Below are positions 23,468 through 35,819 of a stretch of DNA of 64,000 nucleotides, one piece after another; position 1 is the stretch's first letter; each line of letters starts with the position of its first letter. The notes below the pieces were generated by a model that was not told the origin of the DNA, did not search any database, and saw only the letters and a list, made by a program, of their open reading frames with translations. The stretch comes from Rutpela maculata (Eukaryota > Arthropoda > Insecta > Coleoptera > Cerambycidae). The DNA is taken from positions 79,673,804 through 79,737,803 of the forward strand of contig OW386287.2 in NCBI GenBank assembly GCA_936432065.2, in the 5' to 3' direction. Made by a program: the position numbers and the translations under genes.

Positions 23468-24844
23468 ATGGGTAACATGCGCGTGACGTCACAGGTTCCA
23501 GACCTTAGGAAAAACAAACTGCTGTCATTAGCTGTCAAATGGCGACTGAGTGAACCTCAGAATTAAATTTTTCGTAATCCTAGAGTTTTTATCGATATCA
23601 TACAAAATGGCTAGTTTTTATTGTATTATTAATTGTGAAAGTGTGGCAATCCGAGACAACATCAGTTTTTGTAAAATAACGTCGATTTACAGCCAGAAGA
23701 GGTTAGGTTAAACAATTCCAGGCATTTAAAAGAAATGCTTTAAGTTAATGCATAAGAATTGATTGTGATAGTAATAACTGCTGCTCAAACAAGCAATAAA
23801 CAATCCATGGTAAAGAAAATTAACATTTTATATTTCTTATTTAAATTTTAGTTGAGCGAAGCATGAACTGCACGGAGGGAGAGTATATTTAAAAGAATAC
23901 AAGTCATAATTAACAATTGACCTACATAAAATAGTAAAATATATGTTAAACATTTTATATAATATCATAAAAAATTTACAAAAATTACAACGAGGAAGAA
24001 ATTGTGTACATCTTATTACATACTTCAAACAGTTTACAGTAGGTACGTGAGTCTTTCATTGTTTATTTTATAAAGTGTCTTTTTCACAAAATTTACAGCG
24101 GTTAATCTCCAACCATAGCCATGTTCATTGCTAAAAAACTAAAAGGAAAGATTTCCTGTTAAGTGGTGAACATGTTTTGTCTAGACTAGCAACACAATCC
24201 CAGTGAGCATTAGGGAACCATCTGAATCTGCAATAGTCCAAGGAGTCAATGGCTTTTATTCATGATGCCTAAGAGTTATCCTGAAAAATTAATTTCTGCA
24301 TTAGTAATTATTTATAAAACAACATTTAATTAGGCAAGCATATATGAAAAAAATGGTTGATAACTAATTCTTACCGTTGCTTTTATCCTGCAAATTTCTG
24401 ACAGAGTACTTCTTTCACCTAACCACAAACAGCTTCAAGACTTCTCAATGCCTTGAATTCGTCCTTCTGTCTACGTAATTCTTTCAAAAATCAAGTAATT
24501 TGCAACATCCCTTTGTGTAACATTTGGAAATACATCAATATTTGTACTAAAGTATTTTTTTCTCAAAATACAAGGATTTAATTCGATGGCAGCCGTATAC
24601 CTAACTTCTACATCAGGAGACAATTCTGCAAAATACGAACTAACCGTCATCCTGACGAACAAAATTGTTTATATAACAGTATTAAGAATAGTTGTAGATG
24701 TTAAATAATCCAACAAGTTCTTAAATGGCACAAACACTGCAAAATTCACTTTAAAGAAACACGTTTAATCGGCGGATTTCTCAATGACAGCTGTTTGTTT
24801 TTCCTAAGGTCTCAAAATCTGTGACGTCGGCGCACGCGACCCAT
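23468..24844. mobile_element. TIR element, about 1.4 kb, with a decayed SWIM/YqaJ-type gene piece
   Basis: The ends pair over about 62 bp. The left end begins ATGGGTAACATGCGCGTGAC and the right end in complement begins ATGGGTCGCGTGCGCCGACG. Both then share GACGTCACAG, GACCTTAGGAAAAACAAAC and GCTGTCATT. Target duplication is unclear. A minus-strand gene fragment (24370-24662) begins shortly inside the right end. Near the left end, 23607-23690 (+) opens MASFYCIINC, a possible but weak THAP-like start. Confidence 0.65.
24370..24662 (-). pseudogene. Fragment of a transposon-associated protein with a 'KSLEA...' block (SWIM/YqaJ family type)
   Basis: The open part reads ELSPDVEVRYTAAIELNPC, then FFST-like YFSTNIDVFPNVTQRDVANY. 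A frame change near 24471 is followed by DEFKALRSLEAVCG, a stop, then VKEVLCQKFAG. I recall the arrangement 'FPNVT..DV.NYL...EEFKA.KSLEAY..F..GWV' from multicopy insect and cnidarian proteins that carry SWIM zinc fingers and YqaJ-like nuclease domains, often with THAP domains. The Trp of GWV is a TAG stop here. Downstream parts are missing. It sits just inside a terminal inverted repeat, so it probably belongs to that element. Confidence 0.5.
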
Positions 24845-25341
24845 AGCTTGCATACAGCAGCTGGTTGCACGATGCAAAAACAGTATGTTGTGTGTGAGCG
24901 TCACTGCAATCTTCTCCAGACTTGAAGTTTTGACGAGTAGCTGCAGTAGAAAAAAGTGCCCGCGGCACGCTACTTTAAGATCAGTGTGAACACGATACGA
25001 AACTTTTGCAGCTGTAACCCCAAAAATGCACAGCAAAAGTAGCTGTGTCTGACCCCTGACCGGAGCTTACTGCAAATGTTTCCTGCAGTATGCACCACAG
25101 CACAGAAGACATGAAACTATACAGAAGCGCAAGCAAGCATTTCTGACGTGACCAAATTTGTTTATAGTCGCCATGACGATAAGGCATATATTTGTCAAAA
25201 GCCATATGATAATTTTTGACGTTGTGCGATTGACAGTCTTTGAAATTCTTACATGGTGGTTGGTTATTCTCGTGCCTTTTTCTTCCAATTTTCGACAATT
25301 TCTTATTATAAGTTTATTTATTTATTTGATTTTTGTTCATA
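24845..25341. other. GC-richer spacer, no gene seen
   Basis: 24845-25080 has higher GC, with several CTGCAGTA and GCAGCTG-like phrases. It may be the end of a further unrecognised element associated with the THAP exon that follows. Confidence 0.35.
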
Positions 25342-25436
25342 ATGGGTTCTAAATGGTACAGGGGTTGTGCTTATCATCCATGCCCTTCGAAGGTGAAATA
25401 AATAAGCTTCTTTCTATTTCCCAAAGATCCTGAAAG
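25342..25436 (+). pseudogene. THAP-type zinc-finger first exon, with a stop
   Basis: From ATG 25342 it reads MGSKWYRGCAYHPCPSKVK, stop TAA, then ISFFLFPKDPER, followed by a good splice donor (AAAG then GTATGT at 25437). KWYRxCxxxxC...FFxFPKDPxR is the start of a THAP (C2CH) DNA-binding domain. Its CSxHF half would lie in the next exon, which I did not find. It is either a relic of a P-element/THAP transposon or a captured gene. The in-frame TAA argues against function. Confidence 0.6.
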
Positions 25437-25439
25437 GTA

Positions 25440-28400
25440 TGTACAAATTTATATTACTGAAACAACTAGAAAGTAATGTTAGATATACTAAACAATTAGC
25501 AGTTGAAAAGAAGTAATATGAAAAGAAATATTTTCTTATCAGAAATGCAATAAGTTACAGAATATGTTCATCAGTTTCTAATGAACAGAATTGTATTGTG
25601 ACCATGAATAAAGTAATTAAGTAATGATTCTCAACTCGTATCATACTAAAGAACTTTTCATTCTATCAATTAAAAAAAATCAATAATTGGGCATGTACAA
25701 TAATATCATATAATTAACATAACCTCAAATTTTTTCAGGTTCATTCTCATTTTTAATGTTTGTATACTCATTTCAGCTTGGAGCAATACTAGCTCCAAGC
25801 AAGTATTTAAAAATTCAGGCTAATAATTTTTCAATAATGTTGGTTAATAAAAATAAACTGCTAATTACAGGTTAGATTTCCAACCTACAAAAAGAGTCCT
25901 ATTTTATTAGGAGAAAGTATTTAGAACTTCAAAAACATTACACTGAATTAGATTTTAGTTGAAAGTATGGAAACCAAGCTGAAATTTTAACAACAGCTAC
26001 GAAATACTCATAAATCTTAAGAAATATATATTTTTGAGGTTAGCTCTGCACATACCCTATTCACGTATTTTGTTATTTTACGTAAACATTTTTTTCACTG
26101 TACTATTTGATTTGTAATATTCTATTCAACAATAAAGCCAATATAGTTATATACATAATATATGTCTGTTTCATTGTATATCTATACATTGTACTACTTT
26201 CCATGATAACTGTGGGGTTCCACATAATCAAAATCAAATAATATTTCATTGTGGTTTAATGTAATTAAAACTTCATGGATAAAATTTACATTAAAAACAT
26301 ATACCACAATAACCACCAATACATACATAATTATCTTATTATCTTATTAATTATGTAACCTAAGTAATGGATTTTATTTTAATCATCGGGATCTAGTTTT
26401 ATGTAAAACAATATAACAAATAATAAGGGAAATAGTTAGGTAACTACACTACAATAGCATTTTCATATTCTGGTAACAATATGAAAAAAAATGCATTGGC
26501 TTAAAAGCGCATTATTATGATTGAAATACGGGATATAAATATAAAAGTGTACTTCTTTTTGTGAACCTTCTGCAATGCACTATGACTTGGGCCCCCAACT
26601 TCATTAATACCGTATATACGTATTCCTATTCATGTACCTATCTACTAAATATAAAACAAGACAGTTTTCCCAGTGTACAGTGTATTGAACCGAAGTATTT
26701 TTTATGTACATCATTTCTCTGAGTGTAGTAAGGCATATCACTGTCACTTCGAGGTCATATAAATCAGACATCCAATATCAAAGGTGCCGCGGCAAGCTTT
26801 CGTTTCTGTATAGTTACTGTCTTCTGTGATCACAGTGTTAAATGCAACACCCCTAGCACCCTCGGGTGAGCTGCCTTATACTAATATCCGGAGTTCCTTT
26901 TACAAAATCTGAAATTCGTTCTTGAGTCACTAAAATTATGTTACCGAAGAAGTGTATAGTAGTATTAATATTTAAGGTTGGCGGTGCCGTTCTTAAAAAA
27001 ATAATTTCGTAATTCGACAATTTCTCCTACATCCCTGAACCGATTGAAAAAAATATTTTGATAAGCTTTTAAAGAAAACTTGAATATTAATGGCAACAAA
27101 AAAATATTTTTTTGATTTTCGCACAAGAAAAAAATGTCTTTCGTTAGTTTTCAATATCGAAAACTTTCGTTAAATCGCAAAACAACGACACAACATATTT
27201 TCCTTCACCTAACTCTTTAGAAAATATATTTAAGAAATGTGCAGATGCCGTTTCTGTTGATTTTTTTGGTTCAAATCCAAGTATTATATTTTCTACTATG
27301 ATTGACATGGCCGTAGATAATTATTTCCGATTGGTGTAGCGACCACATACGCTTTATGAGTGGACTGTCTAGATTTACAATATTAAGTAGTAGATATAAT
27401 TTATTGTAAGTTTTCACTTACCCCAATTCGGCAGCTCCGCTCCTTGACTCCTGCTTCGAATATCAGAGACGGGGAATAAAAAGGTGGAAATGGAAGTCTG
27501 ATATTCTATGCACTTGACACCTTAACGAATTAGTTAAAATACTATATTGGCCTATGCCGAAGTGTAAAGCAAAATTTAGAAACTACTAGTTCCTCGCACG
27601 TGTCGCGATTCTAACGTACCTTACTATCTATGCAACTGTACTGTTTTTTAAATGAATAGTTAAATTAATTTCTATCGGTGCGGTAGTGTCCCCTATTATC
27701 GAAATTAAAAATTACTGAAATAATTACAAAAACCAATAAAAGCTGAAGGTCACACCACCGATATTTTTGAATACGTACTTAGAAGAGAAAACTGTTGATG
27801 GTTTTGAACATTGTTTTCACAACATTTTTTGAAAATACATTATCTTAAGAAATCAAGAAGTTCTCCGTTACACAGTGACATGTTTATGGGGTACAAAAGT
27901 GACGGTATTGTTTTTATACGCACAACAAAGCCTTCCAAACCAGATAATTTTTTTTTCAGACTGCATATGACTTTGCTAGTCCTTTTTCGCTTACAGGTTA
28001 AAAAAATATTGAGTCTCCATATTTCTGACCGTAGAAGAGATAATTTGAACTTTTTCTGGGCACCGGTCCTTGTTCTTGCCAGTTTATTATTAACTAGTTT
28101 GTTTCCTTCGTTTTATTGTCTGCATTTATTATTTTATTGTAATATTCGAAATTGCAATTTTTATGTTTTTTTCATACCTTTTTATATGTTTATTGTAAAA
28201 CAATTAGGTCAAGGCTCGGAAGTGTTTAGCTCTTGTATTTATCCGTTTCTTCATCAGAGCGGTGTGTTTTACGAACCCTTTTACCTTCTTCAATTAATAT
28301 ATTTATTACCATCCCTTATCATTTTTACAAGTTGATTTCTAAATTGCCATATTGGATATACAATATTAAAACAGCATATTATGACATATTTGTCTTGTAT

Positions 28401-29269
28401 TATTCTCTTTCTCGTAATTATTTTTATTTGTATTTCCTGATCTGTCACATGTTCAATATGTATGTACCTTGGCCAATAAGTTATTATTATTATAAAATAC
28501 GCTGCGTGGGCGCCCGGGATCTCCATCTCGTTTACGATTGAGTTGTAAATTTCGACAATTACGTCCACGTAGAACGACTGCCGTAAAAGTTGTATGGTTA
28601 GGCACGTGCCTTGTCCGAAAATCGTTCTACATACAAACGAGATACTCCTAATTAATTTTGCATTGCTTCGTCATAAATTAAAGTTATGTCCATCAACTCC
28701 GTGTTACTATACACAAGTGCCGTTTTGAAAATAGTCTAAAAATTTGAGTTTACCATTAAACTATCACAAGTCGATTATTCTGCACTCAGTTCTTATAACC
28801 AAATAAAGAAATGTGATTAATGCATGTGAAGAAATAAAGAAGAGGTGGAAAACACTATTAATACAGGTAAAATACTGATTGAACAATGAAAAAAATTGTT
28901 CCTTTGTGATACTGTGGTCATTTTTAGCGTATGTTTGAAAAATCTAACTTCTAATCTTCAACAATTGGAAGGGTGAAAAGGTCATTCTCAGATGGGGAGG
29001 GGGCAGGAGAATTGTCTTTTGCAGGGAAATTGTCGAAAACCAAAGACTTAATAAAATAAGCAAGTGGAGTGTCGTTTTTTTAGGTTTTTTTTGACTGCTG
29101 AACCTAAAAAATCGGTAAAAACCAATCAACCAACTTACAATCTGTGTATAAGAAAATTACATTTCATAGGTATAAAACTTGAAAAACCCTTTGAAAAATT
29201 TAAAAGCATAACAAAAAATTGAGAAAAAGAATTAACATAAATGGATCTGTGAATGAAGACAAAATATCG
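25440..29269. other. Long AT-rich stretch without supported genes
   Basis: No recognisable domain or repeat end was found. The longest open frame (27811-28335, +) has no motif and is rich in Phe/Leu/Tyr from T-rich sequence. A phrase near 26995-27130 (low-complexity AAAAATATTTTTTTGATTTTC) resembles common insect repeat sequence but has no visible boundary. Confidence 0.45.
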
Positions 29270-30510
29270 TTATTGTTGATTGTTATCAACATTAACAAGT
29301 TCACGTTCTTCTTCATCAAAGTTTTCTAAGTTGATTGCTGAGTAGTCGACGGGAAACGTTTTTGAGTCTTGATTAACACATGTTTTACAAAGTGATAAAC
29401 ATTTCACACCACACATTGTGGAACCATTTCCCTTGCAGGAGTAGAATATCGGTTTGGTGATCGACTCAGGAACTGGATTAAGTGTCGTTTGCCTTGGCCT
29501 CAAGTCCCGTGTTGCCTTTCCCAACCCCAATGATGTGGATTTAACTTATTTCCAAGCAAGGTTGGAGTTGGTAATATGTGCAGAAGGTGTGCAGCACTTG
29601 CCTCGGTGGTTGGAGTGATTCCAATTTTGATGACATTTTTTCAATGATTTCTGAAACATTATGAACCGAAGTACGGTCTCATCTTTTGATCCGTACAAAT
29701 ACAGACAGATTATTTCTTCAGCTTTTGGACTTCATCGTGAGTAGCATTCAAGTTATTGAATGTTTGCTTTGCTTTGCTTCAAACCCATTTCTATTTCAAG
29801 CAGTTTCAGTACTTGATTTTTCCTTTTCCATAGATTGCATTTACAGTGTCACAACTACTGAATGCATGGACTAACAGAATGAAGTTTTTAATATCCACAT
29901 GTTGTCATTGTAATGAAGCAGAGGAAAAATCTTTTTGCTTGGTTCGATTGGTTTTAGGTTTAAACATAAATACATTCTGATCCTCAGGGACCAGAGCAGT
30001 CATAAGAATCGTAATGTCTGTATCTTTAACAATAATAGCAATTGAACCTTTTTGGATAGCCGTTTCCACTATAAGCTTGTCAGCATCCCCAAAAGATTCT
30101 TTCATTTGAATGTTATTCCAAGAAAATTGATTTTTCAAAATAGTTACAAGTTGCTTTTTGTTCTCCACATTAGATAGACATTTTTCTTGATTAGGAAAAA
30201 CTATATTTTATCATGTTGAACTGAGATATGAAATGTTTAGATCTACGCAGCTGCTCACATATTTTTATGTTGTTAGGGCGTCATATGCATCAAATACTTG
30301 TAATAATTTCTGACATACTTTACGTACATGTTGCACAAATCTAGGTGTGTTTGGTCGTGTTGTGTATTCCATTTCATCATGTGCAGCAGGTGGCCCCCAT
30401 CTACTATATAGGTGTTCACGTTATTCAAAAAAACTGCCTCCAACACTGTCAAACTCTTCGTACAGCGCGGATTTGACAGATTTTCGCATTCCCGATTTCT
30501 TCCTCTCAAC
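29270..30510 (-). pseudogene. Decayed PIN/XPG-nuclease-like plus Cys-rich transposon protein, copy B (most complete)
   Basis: Read from right to left, 30509-30273 carries an N-terminal block with NTYIVDGGHLLHMMKW then CNMYVKYVRNYY. 30168-29905 carries the acidic nuclease-like core FGDADKLIVETAIQKGSIAI, IIVKDTDITILMTALVP and VFMFKPK. 29871-29817 carries VHAFSSCDTVNAIYGKGKIK. 29530-29270 carries the C-terminal Cys-rich part (YSCKGNGSTMCGVKCLSLC, KTCVNQ) and an acidic tail ending NVDNNQQ. The segments lie in shifting frames with stops between them. ADxxIVxTA...VxDTDxxxLMTAL resembles the metal-binding strands of PIN/XPG-type nucleases. No terminal repeats were seen around this copy. I infer it is a transposon protein relic. 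Confidence 0.72.
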
Positions 30511-31296
30511 TAATCTTACTTATATCCAAGGTAGTCACAACACGTACATGTTTCGCTCTTATTACACTTAGATTACATTGGTTTAATTTCATTCAGGAAG
30601 CAAAAAAAGGAAGAGGGAGAAAACATTTCTTTCAACTTTCTTGCGCTTGCCTATTACTTCCACATCCAGTGGAAGTATAGTAACGACAAAAAAATTTTAA
30701 AAAATTTTTATTGTCATTGTGCCAGGCAACATGGGGTTTGTAGACGAATTAATTGTCGGAAAGCTGGAAATGGTTTTGATCTTTTCATTTGCATGAAAAA
30801 AGGGTTTTTTAAAGTTTGCACCAAATTTCTGATTGTGCTGTATGACGGGCGTCCCAAAAACCTCGGTATTTTAGGACTTTTTTCAATTTTTTACCAATAA
30901 CTCCTAAATTATGCATTTCTCGGAAAATTCTCCCTTAAATTAAAGAACATAAAATTTTACGTCGAATGAGTACCATATACTTCAAAATGTGCAAAGTCGT
31001 TAGGAAGATATGCGAAGTCAAAAAACGACGATAGTTTATAGTTTTCATTTAAGAAAAAAATGTGTTTTTTACATATTTTCGCAACGTAAAACGTAATATA
31101 TGAAATATATAATGTAATATGTGAATATCCTATAATATTATATCGTGTATCAAAGTCAATACTTATCGTTGTCAATACTTGGTGGTGAATTCCTGAATTT
31201 TAAAATAAAAGCGCACATTGTGATTATAAATATGTAATTAAAACGTTAAAAATCGACTGAAAGTACAAAATGCTTTGATGGTAAATTTTGACGTGT

Positions 31297-32211
31297 GCAC
31301 TCAAAGAAATAGTATGGGTAAATTCAACAAAAAAAAATGGTTAACTAACAATACCGTTAATTTTGTTAAACCAAACTATATTGATGGTATTTTTAAACAA
31401 GAGGTGATTGTTATTTTAATTAATAAAAAGTTGTCGTACAACAAAACAAACATTAACTTAAAAAATAGATGAATAAGACTATTATTTTGTTCGTCTGACT
31501 ATTATTTTGTTGAATTCTGTCAAATTAAACTAGATAATAGTATATTTTATTTTTAACTATTATCGAATTGTAATTCTAACCCAGTATTAGTTCGCTGTAT
31601 TATTGTACTTGGTAGACGAACCAATATTATTGTCGCCTTCTAGAAGTTCTAAAAGAATTACCATAAAATTTGCTTGCTTACCACGTAGTCTAGTACAGAA
31701 ATTATTCCCAGATGACGCCACATACAAATCACTGACAATAATCAATCATGCATTATCTTATACTCATGAATTTATAGAAAATTAATAACATGATTGCAAT
31801 GTTCAAATTCTCTCAGGGATCATCGATATATTTGGATGGATCTTATAAACGATCTCTAATCTTTGGTTTGGGTGGTTTGATGTCTCAATACTGAGATTTT
31901 GGCTAACCGAAAAAAACTTCATCATACAATAAAGTGTAGATCAACCTAAAAATTAGTTGGTGAACAAAAAACAAAGTCGTTGTACTATTTAATTGTAGAC
32001 CAAATTGAAAATGGTTAGTGAACATAAAACAATGTCATTGCACTATTTAATTTGTTACAAGAAGATATGATTATTAATCTACTATTTGTTTACGAAAACA
32101 AATAAAGTTGTATGACTATTCTTTTCTGATTGATTTAACTATGAAACTAGATAGGCGCGATTTCATATGATCTTTTTGGTTGAATTTACCTATCATTTTC
32201 TTTGAGTGTGG
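31297..32211. mobile_element. Nested MITE-like element with CACTCAAAGAAA ends
   Basis: The left end (CACTCAAAGAAATAGTATGG then GTAAATTCAAC) pairs with the right end (GTTGAATTTACC then TATCATTTTCTTTGAGTG) over about 38 bp. The interior is AT-rich with repeated AACAAAAC and TTGTTT phrases and no coding signal. It is inserted inside the inner part of the composite element. Confidence 0.6.
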
Positions 32212-32242
32212 GTAATTAACAAAAAAAATAGAGTATACAAAA

Positions 32243-32563
32243 TTATGTAAATACAACATTAAATAAGTTTGCTGCGTTTGAAAGTAGAAGCTGAGTGAAG
32301 CAATTGGTCCAATTTATGATCCTCATCATCCATGTCTTCAAATTCGTCATCAATTTCATCTGGTGTACAGGACGCACCTCTGCAATTATAACATATTGGA
32401 GAACATTAATGCCTTGCCTCCTGCAACCACAAGCATTTCGGCACCTCTTTAAGCATTTGCACGCAGTGTTATTGAGTAGTTCCTGCGGAGCTTGTTCGGC
32501 TGTTGATGGCACTGGAAGTAGCCCATGCTTAGTGACCTTCCAACCCCAGTGAACTGGATCCAA
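32243..32563 (-). pseudogene. C-terminal exon of the nuclease/Cys-rich protein, copy C
   Basis: The minus frame from about 32563 reads LDPVHWGWKVTKHGLLPVP, STAEQAPQELLNNTACKCLK and RCRNACGCRRQGI. It then shifts frame through CSPICYNCRGASC-like sequence to an acidic tail (DDEFEDMDDED) and ends near 32270. The W-G-W...L.P....AP..LL...C.C...C...CGCR..G layout matches copy E at 60400-60620. Here it lies within inverted repeats at 30714-30975 and 33903-34175, consistent with its being element-borne. Confidence 0.7.
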
Positions 32564-32699
32564 GATACTTCTCTGTGAAAGAACGGCTTAAAACTGAATC
32601 AAAGTAAAGTAAAGTTTGTTTATACAAACGTCAATCCGTACTAACGCTCAGGTAAAGCGATGAACACAATTTATTTGTACGGCTGCAAGCGGTAGCTAT

Positions 32700-33615
32700 A
32701 GAGCGGGAGCTAGGTGGCTTTTTCGGCACATCATCGTTTTCTGAACTTTGAGATATTTTTATGGTTTAATGGATGATAACGATTCATAAAATCGACTTCT
32801 GGTGGGGCACCTCCTCTCAGGTGCGTCACGAACTCTGTCTAAAAATCAGTGAAATTATGTCATCGTTACAAGGTTCATTTTTTTCGTGTGTACACATTTT
32901 ATGTTTAGAATGAATAAAATAAGATCGCCAGAAAGTTGGGCCGTCAGGAGGCGGAGGCAGAAAGGTAATAATGATACAATACATCAGGGCACGGTAGGAA
33001 GTCAAGTTAGCCGAAAGTGTTAAATTTCTGTATATTTAAGAGCCTATAGTACTTTTATTGACACTAAGAACTTTCTGGGGAGGCTATCTATTGTTAAAGG
33101 AGTTTATATTTACGTTTTAAAAAGAAGTCAGAACTTGTAACGATGAGTTTAGAGTTCTGAGGTGAAATATGCGAAAAAAATCCAATTTCTTCAAAAATCC
33201 TAAACATTTTCTTTCTGGCTAGCCTTACTGATGGGAGTTTCTTTCTGGGAATTTTTTTCTGTGTTCAAAACATTTAAATAAACATACTCAGCCTAAAAAA
33301 AAACTTGTAACTATCATGTTATATAACTCCGTTTTTTTACATCTTTGACCTTTCTGACTGCGCCCCTGACGGCCCACACTTTCTGACGATCTTATTTTAT
33401 TCATTCTAAACATAAAATGTGTACACAGAAAAGCAATTAGCCTTGTAACGATGATATAGTTTCACTGATTTTTATATCTTGAACCATGGCCAACTCGAGG
33501 GGCTGACATATGCCAGAAGTCTATTTTGTCGTTATTTAAGTTCGATAGAATTAATCAACGCATAGAAAATGCTTGTAACGATGAGTTTTCGAAAAAGCCA
33601 CGTAGCTCCCGCACC
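32700..33615. repeat. Palindromic (foldback) element nested in the composite element
   Basis: The left arm (32700-32950) is the inverted complement of the right arm (33345-33615). Shared phrases are GCGGGAGCTA with GTGGCTTTTTCG, AATCAGTGAAA, ATGTGTACACA or its complement, and TTATTCATTCTAAACATAAA with CGATCTTATT. The centre is near 33150. No coding potential is seen. Confidence 0.7.
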
Positions 33616-34759
33616 ACTGTGATGGGAACCGTAAAATAGTATTTAAAATAAATTGTTATTTCTTTTCTAATTTAGAGCGGGATTAGATAAAATTTTGTAC
33701 TTAACATGTTATGAAAACAGTAATTTTACTTGACTCATGTATTTGGAGAATACTACATTCGTAATGTAAAATTACTCTTTTCATAACTGGTTACGTAAAT
33801 AACTATTACATAATGGAAATAAGGTTTAAAAGTCCAATTAAAAATTAAAAAATTGTTGTTTTTTGAACATGCATATCGTCCATACCACTTGACTTAATTT
33901 CTAATATGTGGTGCTCATTGGATGTAGAATTTTGTGTACTTTACTTTATAAAATTTTTTTAGAAGTGCATCCTTTAGGAGTTATTAGTGAAAAACTCAAA
34001 AAAGTCAGAGAATGTAGAGGTTTTTGGGACACCCCCTTATACAGCACAGCCCGAAAATTGGTGCAAACTTCAAAAAAACTCCTTTTACATGCAAATAAAG
34101 AGATTCAAACGATTTCCAGCTTTCCGACAATTATTTCGTCTACACCACCTTTTTTGACCTATGTTGCCTGGCCTAAAATGAAACGTCGAGATTTTAAGTT
34201 TGAGCAAAAGAAAATTTCTGTCTGTCTGTAACTGTTTTGTGCGCACGATTACTCTGCAACCGTTTAAGATATTGACTTGAAATTTGATGTACGTATGTAT
34301 TTTAACAAGATCTGGAACTGAATATATCTTCATCTTATTCCATTAAAAGGTTGGGGGGTAAATTGGGGTAAATTGGGGTAAATAGACAAATCAAGCAGGT
34401 AAGAGTCCATAAAATTGGTATTTAGTATATACAAGAGAAGCTAATGTCTCAAGAAAATTTTTGTCATTAGCCACCCCATTACTGCCTCCACCTCATTATA
34501 AAAGGGGGTGAAAAAAAATTGTGATTTAGTGTGTGTACAAGAACCAAAGACCTCAAAATATATTTTTTACTTCATCCATCCCCACTACCACACCCCCATA
34601 TCCCACTACTGATATGACGTGGGATATCGTTTGAGGTAGACTATTTCAAATATTATATTATTAAAGTTCCATAAACAATTATTTCCACATACAAAATTTT
34701 TTAGTTGTGAGAGACTTGGTAGTAAATCTGGATGTGGAAGTAGTGATTCCTCGGGCAAC

Positions 34760-35815
34760 GGATTTTTATTAAGTTTTTGGTTTTCGATAATTGGCCTCCT
34801 TCATTTCAGCCAAAAAACATCTTTCCAGCCTTCCAACTTTTAAGAACTCTTCAGATTCTTCGAACTTATACTAAAAAATAACTTATCCCCAGAGTTTCAT
34901 GAAGGTTCCAATTTTTTCGTTGTTGATGTGCTTCTTGAAGCTATTTTACCTGTAGTATATTGGGATCTGGTGAAGTAACCTTCAATAATAAGCTGATTTT
35001 AATAATAATTTACGAATGCTATTGTAAGCCGTTTTCTTATTATAATTTTTTTTTGTCGTATCAACTCCAATGGTAAGGGCGCATCACTCGTTAAAGTATT
35101 TTGAATAAAATATCGATAATTCTGTATATCTATAATATATTCTTTGTTGAATATACGCGCCCTGACGTACAAATTATTAATAATATCAATATAAGTAGAA
35201 GATATTATTATTTGCTATTTAACATAAAGCTATCTTGTAATTATTTTTGTTTTTTATCATTCATTTAACAATAAGTAATGAAGAAATTGACGATGATATA
35301 ATTCTAATTTGATACCGTTCAATTGACGTACTACGTAAGTTTACCTTGAGTCGACCTTCATTTTTAGAAATATATTATCATGGCCGACAAGAATAGGCTT
35401 TCAATTTAAATTCTCATAATACTTGAATTCGCCAATCGTTACTGAATTGAAGAGGATTTTTTATCGTTATTGAATAGCTATTATACACAAAATTTTCTAT
35501 GTGAGCACAAAATGCAGCATTTGTAAGGGTGAAATAGGTATTTTAATCTTTCTTTGAATTCCTAACAAATTATTTCCATTCACTACGACAATATTCAATT
35601 TTAGTAATTCATTGGCATATAATTGAACTTCATTCTTTAGTTTGAATATGCTCGACAGTAATTATATATTTACAAGTGTACCTGGTAAATCAGGAATGTA
35701 TTTAAAAATATATTTTCTAAAATATATCGAATATAAAATTGAATTTTGCAGGATATATTATATATTAACTGCTACACGCTGGTGCAAAGGAAGATGTTAA
35801 AAAGTGGCTAATTTT
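34760..35815. other. AT-rich spacer, no gene seen
   Basis: I see nothing recognisable other than AT-rich low-complexity sequence. Confidence 0.45.
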
Positions 35816-35819
35816 GGCC

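Larger units (their letters stand above)
30653..34757. mobile_element. Composite TIR element, about 4.1 kb, related to 57117-57780
   Basis: The outer ends are TACTTCCACATCCAG at about 30655 and CTGGATGTGGAAGTA ending about 34743. The right part (34180-34757) matches 57197-57790 closely, and the left 60 bp match 57117-57178. Between them lie about 3.4 kb absent from the 57-kb copy. This inner part is itself bounded by inverted repeats: 30714-30975 pairs with 33903-34175, with GCCAGGCAACAT, AATTGTCGGAAAGCTGGAAA and CCAATAACTCCTAAA shared. It contains a MITE (31297-32211), a Cys-rich pseudogene end (32243-32563) and a palindrome (32700-33615). Either the 57-kb copy is an internal deletion derivative, or the inner part is a nested insertion. 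Confidence 0.7.

Noticed and set aside
27811..28335. 174-codon open frame on the plus strand
   Set aside because: It is rich in Phe, Leu and Tyr from T-rich sequence, has no domain or repeat context, and is not supported by flanking splice signals.
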